A DNA stretch of 61,565 nucleotides from Saprospiraceae bacterium (lineage in GTDB: Bacteria; Bacteroidota; Bacteroidia; Chitinophagales; Saprospiraceae). The stretch covers positions 1-61,565 of the forward strand of contig JAHDBJ010000029.1 in the NCBI GenBank assembly GCA_020630435.1, given 5' to 3'. Positions 36,236-42,948 of this stretch are shown here, one piece after another; the stretch's first letter is position 1, and every line of letters begins with the position of its first letter. Below the pieces are notes generated by a model. That model saw only the letters and a program-made list of their open reading frames with translations. It was not told the origin of the DNA and did not search any database. A program made the position numbers and the translations under genes.

Positions 36236-37025
36236 TGAAATTTTTCTCAAAAGCCATTTTTTCCTCTTTGGAAATAAATTCGTTTTTTAATAATCGTTCA
36301 AGTAATTTTTTCATTTTATCAATTTCCTTAGTTCTCTTATATGCAAATAAGAGATGCTCTATATTTGAGTTAAGATCCAATTTAAATTTTCCACTTTTAA
36401 TTTTTTTATTTGATATTTCTTTCTCAAAAAATGTAATGGCATCTTTTAGATGTTCTTCGTCACTGTTCTTGAAACCAATAACAGAGCTATACCAAAAGTA
36501 TTTTTCTTTAACGTTATCTATCTGCATTTGTTTGGCACTAAGATATGTATAGCGAGAATCCCAATCATCAGCATTATGATAAATATATCCAATAGTCCCT
36601 TTTTTATATAATTCTTCTCCTCTTGGACTATCCTCTGAATATGGATTAAGTAAGGCTGTTTTTTCCGTATTTAAATTACTTACTAATCCTGACATCTTAA
36701 ACCCTAAATAAGTAAATACTAATATTATAGAAGCAGCTTTTAAAAAAGGTTTAATTAGGCTTATTATTTTTGATATATGATTACTATTATTACCTGTTTT
36801 GCTTGTTTGCTTGTCTCTTTTTTTATCCAAAAATGATTTAAGCTTTACAATATCCTTATCACAATTATTATACATTTTCAACAAACCACGTACTGATGAA
36901 CGATAAGCTGGTTTTTTGAGAAGTAATAAATCCAATTCTCTCATTTGAGAGGGCTGTAAATTGCCTTCTAAATATTTAATAATATAATCAATATCATAAT
37001 TTCTAAAAACAATATATTTTTCCAT
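36225..37025 (-). CDS. One-pass anti-sigma-like protein with periplasmic TPR-like tail (locus B)
   Basis: The protein has 266 residues. The N-terminal segment IDYIIKYLEGNLQPSQMREL (12-31) matches the short sigma-binding-like motif seen in the locus A partner. A basic stretch leads to one membrane helix (about 91-112, KPFLKAASIILVFTYLGF). The C-terminal 150 residues are helical, TPR-like and periplasmic by topology (YFWYSSVIGFKNSDEEHLKD and HLLFAYKRTKEIDKMKKLLE). It is encoded 27 nt downstream of the ECF sigma gene, and its 3' end overlaps the convergent TPR-CHAT gene by 11 nt. The inferred role is a membrane anchor or inhibitor of that sigma factor, possibly regulated by the protease. Confidence 0.72.
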   Translation of the reverse strand: MEKYIVFRNYDIDYIIKYLEGNLQPSQMRELDLLLLKKPAYRSSVRGLLKMYNNCDKDIVKLKSFLDKKRDKQTSKTGNNSNHISKIISLIKPFLKAASIILVFTYLGFKMSGLVSNLNTEKTALLNPYSEDSPRGEELYKKGTIGYIYHNADDWDSRYTYLSAKQMQIDNVKEKYFWYSSVIGFKNSDEEHLKDAITFFEKEISNKKIKSGKFKLDLNSNIEHLLFAYKRTKEIDKMKKLLERLLKNEFISKEEKMAFEKNFIKK

Positions 37026-37052
37026 TTTTTATTTACTTTAATTTTTCAAGGA

Positions 37053-37952
37053 TTAACACCAAAACTGAGAAAGAACTAAAATAGATTCGATTAAAGAAGA
37101 TTTATTTTTTATGTAAGTGATCCAAGAATGAGCAATTTCCCTAATGAATTTTTTCCAGTCATCATCTAATTTTGATTGACTTAGCTTTTCGATAATTGTA
37201 TTGATATCTTCGCCTTTTTTAACTCTCTCTTTAATTGGATTTGTTTTTTTAAATTGGAGCATAGTATCGAAAAATGACTTCAATATGTCTTTTTTTATTC
37301 TTTTTATACGGGAATTGAGATTATTTGGCGAAGTACCAAATCTTTTTGCTACTTCTACTTGACTCATCTCAAAAACATATAAGAATCTAACTATTTCTAT
37401 ATCTTCTTCTTTTTTTAAACAATCTTGTAATTGTTTAAAAAAGGATTCAAATTCTTCGTTTTCTATATATTTATCGACATTATTATATCCTACTTCTTCA
37501 GGATGATATTCATAGCATTCGTTAAAACCAAATCCAGATTTTTTTTCTTTAAAATAATCATTACATCTGTTTCTAATCATTATTTGAAAGTAAGCTTCTA
37601 AATTATCAACTGGGGCTCTATAGTGTTTTTTGAATTTAAAAAAAACATCTTGAACGATGTCATTCTTTCTTAATAAGTCAGATTTTAATATCGAAATGAC
37701 TCTTTTTACTACAAAATCATAATATTCTCTTGATACTTTGTCATGAAAGTATTCCATAATTACTTGATATAAATAATCATTAATCTCATCAGGATTTCCT
37801 TCATTTGAAACTCCTTCTTTTTTTATTATATTAAATATATCTTCACATAAAGTATCAGTATTGATGGTTTTAAAATGTGACTCCTTAAAGTGATCCTCAA
37901 CTATAGATCTAACATAGTAGTAATAAACCTTTCTAAATTCTTTGTCTTTCAT
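37053..37952 (-). CDS. Extended ECF-type sigma factor (locus B)
   Basis: The protein has 299 residues from the ATG at 37952; an upstream ATG at 37991 would add 13. Sigma region 2 is at about 95-160 (RKNDIVQDVFFKFKKHY and LEAYFQIMIRNRCNDYFKEK). Region 4 is at about 180-235 (VRFLYVFEMSQVEVAKRFGT and SPNNLNSRIKRIKKDI). It is longer than usual ECF factors. An N-terminal extension of about 90 residues (YYYYVRSIVEDHFKESHF) and a C-terminal tail of about 65 residues (KLDDDWKKFIREIAHSWITY) have no recognised domain. The gene is followed by the one-pass anti-sigma-like gene and is divergent from a large T9SS type B protein, which may be a target. Confidence 0.8.
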   Translation of the reverse strand: MKDKEFRKVYYYYVRSIVEDHFKESHFKTINTDTLCEDIFNIIKKEGVSNEGNPDEINDYLYQVIMEYFHDKVSREYYDFVVKRVISILKSDLLRKNDIVQDVFFKFKKHYRAPVDNLEAYFQIMIRNRCNDYFKEKKSGFGFNECYEYHPEEVGYNNVDKYIENEEFESFFKQLQDCLKKEEDIEIVRFLYVFEMSQVEVAKRFGTSPNNLNSRIKRIKKDILKSFFDTMLQFKKTNPIKERVKKGEDINTIIEKLSQSKLDDDWKKFIREIAHSWITYIKNKSSLIESILVLSQFWC

Positions 37953-38031
37953 AGTTAAAAAATTGTAGTGAAGATTTTGAAATACCTCCAATTATAAATG
38001 ATATCTACTTGTATAGACTTATTTTTGATTT

Positions 38032-38078
38032 CAAAATTCAATTTTTAAAAAAAAAAATTAAAAAAAAATTGAATTTTG
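38032..38078. promoter_or_regulatory. Perfect 15-bp inverted repeat between the divergent sigma B and PKD-protein genes
   Basis: CAAAATTCAATTTTT (38032-38046) and AAAAATTGAATTTTG (38064-38078) are exact reverse complements with a 17-nt A-rich spacer. The element lies between two divergent genes, so an operator or looped regulatory site is likely. An AT-rich coincidence cannot be excluded. Confidence 0.5.
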
Positions 38079-38132
38079 TACGGTCAAAAGAAGTCTTATC
38101 AGAAAAACTATTCACCAAAACTTTTTTCTGAT

Positions 38133-41100
38133 ATGACAAACTTATTTTTTAAACCGAAATTAACATTTATTCTTATTTTAATGGCACCAACTCTTCTATT
38201 TTCACAATGTCCTGAAATTGTGTCTGCTGGTCTTCAAGTGATTGGTGATATTGAAATTTGTGCAGGTGATACTATAACCATACAAAATGAATCCTATGTA
38301 CAGCAAGTAGCGAATGGAGTGTTAACTCCGCCTGATATCGTAATAATTGAATGGGGTGATCTATCAATAGACACACTACAAAATCAAGAATTTTATTCTA
38401 AAATAATTGATATTTCTTGTGCAAATGAAGTAGATGCTGATATCACATCAGATGGTTTCAAAATTCGTATTACTATCAGAGCTATTGCTATTTGCGATGA
38501 TGATACTTGGAAAGAGCATGAAAACTCCTCACCCGTTTTCGTTATTCCTGAACCAAATGCTCAATTTACATTTAACAATAATCTTTGTAATGAAGAATTA
38601 AGTGTTAATTTCTTTTATGATACATGTCCATTAGAATTTATTGATAGTGTACGATGGAATTTTGGTGATGGAGGCTTATCCAATGAGATTAATCCAGAAT
38701 ACTTTTATCAGACCCCAGGTATTTATACTGTGACACTTACAACTTGGAATAAATGTGGGGAAGATATCCATGAAATAGAAGTTCCCGTTACTACATTTCC
38801 AATAGTCAGTGCAGATCTTATTTATGATGAAAATGAATGTGTCCCTTTATCAATTACTATAGATGCTTCAAATTCTATTTACGCAGATAATTACTTATTA
38901 ACAATATTGCAAGATGGTGTAGTTCTTGAAGAAATCTCTCAAGATAATCCAATATTTAGTAATCAAATTCAAACAGTGGGTAATTATGAGTTTATTGTAA
39001 CAGCCCAAAACAATTGTGGAATAGATGAACTCAGTATATCTGAATCGTTTGAATCTGCTATTTTAGGAAATCTAAATGCTATAGATGAAATTTGTACTAG
39101 TACTCCGATTGATCTATCTAACTATAATATCTTTCCTTCAACTCTGCCTACAAATATCATGTGGGATATTGAAGGAGGTACTCCATCGACCTCCAATGAT
39201 GTTTTCCCAAGTATTGTATATCAAACGGCTGGAACATATACTCTTTCAGCTACTTTTGAAAGTTGCAATGGGCAAATGGAAACTATTTCTCAAATAGTTA
39301 CGGTTTCTGAACTTATTTCCATAGAATTGACTGAATTAGATACGCTTTGTTTAGGAGAATCAATTAATCTTAATAATATTCAAACAAGTAATATCCCTGG
39401 AGTATGGGAAATTAATGAAGTAACTATTAATGAAAGTATATTTAGTCCACCAAATGCTGGTGTATATAACATAGTTTTTATTGACACGATCTGTTTCCAA
39501 AAAGATACTATTCAACTAATAGTTTCTGATGTTGGCTTTTTTGAAACTAATATTGAGTTGTGTATTAATGATTTGTCTATTAATTTAGATAGTATATATG
39601 CATGTGATTGGCAAAATCAAATTTTTGATCCTTCACAAGGAGTAGGTTCTTATAATTTAGAATGCATTGAACTATTAGGGAATTGCCCTTCAGAAGCATT
39701 AATAAATGTTAATGTTGTTGATAGAGAAGCAGTATTATTAATTGAAGGAATGGAATGTATTGCAGATGACTACATTTTTCCTTCTAATTCCTTGGTTGAA
39801 ATAACTAATAATAGTAATGATCCTACTTTTTCTATACAAATAGATGGAGACGAAATTTCTAATGATAACTCTACTAGTTACTTATTTTCGAATCCAGGTG
39901 TATATGAAATCTTGTTAATTGTTGGAATTGATAATGGATGTAAGGATTCAGTTAGTCAAGTAATTACCATTGAAGCAGATTTGGTTATGCCAGAAATGGA
40001 AATGCAACAGGAAGAATTATGTGAAGGAATTGAACTAAGTTATAATATCTCTGATACTTTAGATCATTTAATGTACGAATGGAATTTGCCAGATGGCAAT
40101 TCTTATCACTCAGCCATTCCACCAAATATTATTGTACCTCATTCAATAAACGATACAACATATATCGTACAATTAACTGTAACTTCAAATTGTAGTAGTG
40201 TAACTTTAATTGATTCTGTTTATGTAACAAAATCTGTTCTGAGTTCTGAGTTTTATATTGATGGAATGATTGAAGGGTGTACACCACTGGAAGTTAATTT
40301 TATTCCTAATTTTAATGCTGTTGATTCTTTTGTTGTTGTTTATGGGAATGGGATTATTAATACAAATGAGTTTCCACCAGAAGAGTATATTAATAATTCT
40401 GATTCAATTCAAAACTTTACAGTTACTGTTTATGGATTTGATTTTGATTGTCAAGAAATAGATACTTTTCAACAAGAGATTTCTGTTTTTCCCTCAGAAG
40501 TAGCAGTTGGGTTTACAATATTTACTCCTATAACTGGTTGTAGTCCTTTGAGTGTAGATGGTCAATTAATTGGTTTAGGGGGTGATAATTATTTTGTTTT
40601 TTCAGGGAATGGAACTATGTTAGAAAGTGAGCCTAATGATAGTATAACATTTGAGTATACTAATTTCTCTGATAGCATTCAATATTTTAATCTCAAAGTA
40701 ATTGGTATAGGATGTGGCACCGATACAACTATTGTACCTATAACGGTCTACCCACAAACACCTGTTGAAATAAATCATCCAAATGATATTTGTTTAAATG
40801 ATACCGTTTTATTTTTTCTAGAATCAAGTACCGAAATTTCAAATTATTCTTTATCATTTGGTGATGGTGAATCATATGGTGCTGATGATCTTGATGAATT
40901 TGTAAAACATAAATACCAAACATCTGGAAGTTATTTGATTCACTTAAACGTAACCAATCCTTTTGGTTGTATAACAGAGGCTAATAGTAACATCATTATA
41001 AATGAATATGAAGGCCTATCAATAGATGCAATTATTAACCCTCTAGAAACTTGTATTGGTATAGATGTAGATGTAACAATAAATTCAAGTGCAAGTGATT

Positions 41101-41795
41101 ATTCTATTAATTTTGGTAATCAAGTTTTGTATGATGAGCCAATGGCTTCATATCAATTTTCTGAAGTTGGAATTCACAATATATATACCAGACAATATGA
41201 TAACAATGGCTGCTATATTGAAGAGTTAACTCCTATTACAATAAATCCAATTCCAAGTATTTTTATTGCTCAAGAAGATGATACCGTTTGTTTTGGTCAG
41301 CAAATAACCTTAGAAGTAATATCAGATGCTGTAATAAAAGAGGTGAAATGGGAAGGAGAAAATATTTTTACAGATACATTAAAACGTACTAATGTAATGC
41401 CTACAAATATTTCTGGTAACAATCTTTATTTCGTGACAATAACAACGGATCAAGAATGTACTGCTGAATCATCAACTAATATTAAAGTAGAAAACAAAAA
41501 ACAAATCTTTTTTCCGAATACATTTACTCCTAACGCTGATGGAAATAATGATTTGTTTTTTCCTCAAACATATGAAGGGATCATTCATAACATACTTGAT
41601 TTTCAAGTATTTAGCAGGTGGGGGAATGAAGTCTTTCATAACTCAAACTTCTTGCCTAACATTCCAGATAATGGATGGGATGGTGTATTTAAAGGTAAAA
41701 TTGCTCAACAAGGAGTTTATGTTTACGTATGCAAAGTCGAATTTATAGATGGAGTTATAGAGACCTTTTATGGTGATATTACTTTGCTTAGATGA
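38133..41795 (+). CDS. PKD-rich cell-surface protein with T9SS type B sorting domain
   Basis: The protein has 1220 residues from the ATG at 38133; an upstream TTG at 38076 would bury the signal peptide and is rejected. The signal peptide ends TLLFSQ. The body has at least three PKD domains, for example VRWNFGDGGLSNEINPEYFY, then YQTPGIYTVTLTTWNKCG, and SLSFGDGESY. Several divergent Ig/PKD-like units contain paired Cys. The C-terminus is a clear type B (gliding-motility-associated CHU_C) sorting domain: FFPNTFTPNADGNNDLFFP, VFSRWGNEVFHNSNF and DGVFKGKIAQQGVYVYV. It is secreted by T9SS and held on or released from the surface, probably with help from a PorP/SprF protein. It is divergent from the ECF sigma B operon. 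Confidence 0.88.
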   Translation: MTNLFFKPKLTFILILMAPTLLFSQCPEIVSAGLQVIGDIEICAGDTITIQNESYVQQVANGVLTPPDIVIIEWGDLSIDTLQNQEFYSKIIDISCANEVDADITSDGFKIRITIRAIAICDDDTWKEHENSSPVFVIPEPNAQFTFNNNLCNEELSVNFFYDTCPLEFIDSVRWNFGDGGLSNEINPEYFYQTPGIYTVTLTTWNKCGEDIHEIEVPVTTFPIVSADLIYDENECVPLSITIDASNSIYADNYLLTILQDGVVLEEISQDNPIFSNQIQTVGNYEFIVTAQNNCGIDELSISESFESAILGNLNAIDEICTSTPIDLSNYNIFPSTLPTNIMWDIEGGTPSTSNDVFPSIVYQTAGTYTLSATFESCNGQMETISQIVTVSELISIELTELDTLCLGESINLNNIQTSNIPGVWEINEVTINESIFSPPNAGVYNIVFIDTICFQKDTIQLIVSDVGFFETNIELCINDLSINLDSIYACDWQNQIFDPSQGVGSYNLECIELLGNCPSEALINVNVVDREAVLLIEGMECIADDYIFPSNSLVEITNNSNDPTFSIQIDGDEISNDNSTSYLFSNPGVYEILLIVGIDNGCKDSVSQVITIEADLVMPEMEMQQEELCEGIELSYNISDTLDHLMYEWNLPDGNSYHSAIPPNIIVPHSINDTTYIVQLTVTSNCSSVTLIDSVYVTKSVLSSEFYIDGMIEGCTPLEVNFIPNFNAVDSFVVVYGNGIINTNEFPPEEYINNSDSIQNFTVTVYGFDFDCQEIDTFQQEISVFPSEVAVGFTIFTPITGCSPLSVDGQLIGLGGDNYFVFSGNGTMLESEPNDSITFEYTNFSDSIQYFNLKVIGIGCGTDTTIVPITVYPQTPVEINHPNDICLNDTVLFFLESSTEISNYSLSFGDGESYGADDLDEFVKHKYQTSGSYLIHLNVTNPFGCITEANSNIIINEYEGLSIDAIINPLETCIGIDVDVTINSSASDYSINFGNQVLYDEPMASYQFSEVGIHNIYTRQYDNNGCYIEELTPITINPIPSIFIAQEDDTVCFGQQITLEVISDAVIKEVKWEGENIFTDTLKRTNVMPTNISGNNLYFVTITTDQECTAESSTNIKVENKKQIFFPNTFTPNADGNNDLFFPQTYEGIIHNILDFQVFSRWGNEVFHNSNFLPNIPDNGWDGVFKGKIAQQGVYVYVCKVEFIDGVIETFYGDITLLR

Positions 41796-41843
41796 TGCTG
41801 TCAAAATCAAAAAAATAACCGAGTCCATTTATTGATATTTTGT

Positions 41844-41863
41844 CTATATGTTGATACATATAG
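41844..41863. repeat. Perfect 8-bp palindrome after the PKD-protein gene
   Basis: CTATATGT and ACATATAG are separated by TGAT. There is no T tract, so a weak terminator or an operator for the next promoter (-7 box at 41928) are both possible. Confidence 0.4.
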
Positions 41864-41927
41864 TAATAAAAGTAAAAGATATAACAAATAAAATACTTCA
41901 TATGAGGAATTAATGATTTTGATAATG

Positions 41928-41935
41928 TATATTTG
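41928..41935 (+). promoter_or_regulatory. -7 promoter box for the FISUMP-caspase-LRR operon
   Basis: TATATTTG is an exact TAnnTTTG match. It would start transcription near 41942, about 30 nt before the ATG at 41973. An in-frame ATG at 41913 lies upstream of it and is therefore unlikely to be the start. Confidence 0.5.
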
Positions 41936-41972
41936 TAACAACACATATTCTTATATCAAAAGCATTATAAAT

Positions 41973-42464
41973 ATGGCAGAAAATAAGCAAAGCTATAAAG
42001 ATGAAGTAAATAATAATAAATATGTAGTTTGGGTTATGTTAGGTCTAGCAATAGTTACTGCTATTGGTACAGCTTTAATTAAGTGGCAAGAAATCTATAC
42101 TTGGTTTAAAAAAAAGCCAACTGAGCCAATGGAAATAACAACAACACAAGTAGAAAATTTAGAAGAAATAGAAATAATATCGGGTACTGTATTAGATGTT
42201 AAGACAAGGAAGGGCATACCTTATGTGAAAATAAAACCTAGAAATAAACCTGGTAACCAAAGTGCTCAAACAGATAGTGAAGGTGTTTTTACTATTGCTT
42301 TACCTGGTCGAGGAAAAGAAATGATAAAGTTTATCTTTGAGCATAAAGACTACGAAACTAGAGAAGAAAATATAAATGTAATTTTCAATGATGCAGAAAA
42401 AGAATTTCCTCTGCCAGGGGAAATTTTCTTAAAAAAAAAGATAAACCTGATCCCAACACTTTAA
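41973..42464 (+). CDS. Membrane protein with carboxypeptidase-regulatory-like domain, 5' part of a frameshifted gene
   Basis: This frame gives 163 residues from the ATG at 41973. A basic N-terminus precedes one membrane helix (KYVVWVMLGLAIVTAIGTAL). After a linker (YTWFKKKPTEP) comes an all-beta domain, ISGTVLDVKTRKGIPYVKIK ... SEGVFTIALPGRG, typical of the carboxypeptidase-regulatory-like fold. The zero frame reads through an A9 run at 42431-42439 and stops 24 nt later with no domain end. In the -1 frame the same point continues KKDKPDPNTLINTS into the FISUMP domain of the next ORF. The two ORFs are thus probably one protein of about 320 residues, joined by programmed frameshifting or split by an indel. 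It leads an operon with the pseudo-caspase and LRR genes. Confidence 0.7.
   Translation: MAENKQSYKDEVNNNKYVVWVMLGLAIVTAIGTALIKWQEIYTWFKKKPTEPMEITTTQVENLEEIEIISGTVLDVKTRKGIPYVKIKPRNKPGNQSAQTDSEGVFTIALPGRGKEMIKFIFEHKDYETREENINVIFNDAEKEFPLPGEIFLKKKINLIPTL
42431..42440 (+). other. dnaX-like -1 slippery site (A AAA AAG)
   Basis: The zero-frame codons are TTA AAA AAA AAG, so the last seven bases form A AAA AAG in the correct phase, the same heptamer as in the E. coli dnaX gene. An AGGGG lies 13 nt upstream, similar in place to the dnaX stimulatory Shine-Dalgarno-like element. I see no strong downstream stem-loop. A sequencing or natural indel in the A9 run is the alternative. Confidence 0.5.
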
Positions 42465-42520
42465 TAAACACATCAACTACTCAACCTTCCAAACCACCGA
42501 TTAAGATTAAGACATTCAAA

Positions 42521-42934
42521 GTGAATAGTACTAAATGGATGGCTCAAAACCTAAATACTAAACTAAAAGGAGCGATCTGTTATGGAAATAAAACTACTTG
42601 TAAGGATTATGGAAAGTTATATACTTGGGAACAAGCCTTAAGAGCATGTCCTAAAGGCTGGAAATTGCCTACTTGGGAAGATTGGGAAAAACTTAATGAT
42701 CTATTTGAATATAGAAGCCTTGTAGATCAATATCGATTTGATGAACAGTATGCTTTTGGAGGTCTATATAGAGGTAGATATGAATTAAAAGATGATGTTG
42801 CAGCATACTGGACAAAAAGTGAATTAGATGATGAAATGGCTTGGAGTTATCAGATAGATAAAAGAAGAGGTGCTTTATTGAAACTTGATGAACCCAAAAA
42901 TAATAAATTATCATGCCGTTGTATTAAAAAGTAA
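42521..42934 (+). CDS. FISUMP (Fibrobacter major paralogous) domain, 3' part of a frameshifted gene
   Basis: The 137 residues from a GTG at 42521 match the FISUMP domain: NSTKWMAQNLNTKLKGAICY, YGKLYTWEQALRACPKGWKL, PTWEDWEKL, a YWTKSE strand and a final LSCRCIKK. The frame is open back to the A9 run at 42431 (KKDKPDPNTLINTSTTQPSK, a typical linker), and GTG is a poor start here. It is therefore best read as the continuation of the 41973 ORF after a -1 shift. FISUMP domains are C-type-lectin-like surface modules of uncertain function. The pseudo-caspase gene follows after 14 nt. Confidence 0.72.
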   Translation: MNSTKWMAQNLNTKLKGAICYGNKTTCKDYGKLYTWEQALRACPKGWKLPTWEDWEKLNDLFEYRSLVDQYRFDEQYAFGGLYRGRYELKDDVAAYWTKSELDDEMAWSYQIDKRRGALLKLDEPKNNKLSCRCIKK

Positions 42935-42948
42935 CTAAAAAAAACTAA

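Noticed and set aside
36190-36552. A 120-residue plus-strand ORF overlapping the ends of TPR-CHAT B and the anti-sigma-like gene
   Set aside because: It is antisense to the better-supported membrane protein gene and is Phe/Ser/Leu-rich, as expected of a shadow of Lys/Glu-rich coding sequence.
18528-37952. A type III-E CRISPR (Craspase) locus, given the TPR-CHAT and sigma-factor pairing
   Set aside because: No direct-repeat array, gRAMP/Cas7-like effector or Cas1/Cas2 gene is present, and the CHAT proteins carry export signals. Only the regulatory logic is comparable.
41913-41972. A longer N-terminus for the carboxypeptidase-regulatory-like membrane protein, starting at 41913
   Set aside because: That start lies upstream of an exact TAnnTTTG promoter box, and the extra residues do not form a signal sequence.
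42521-42934. Treating the FISUMP ORF as an independent gene starting at GTG 42521
   Set aside because: The same frame is open back to the slippery A9 run and encodes a natural linker, so it is more likely the continuation of the 41973 gene. It is listed separately only because the frames differ.
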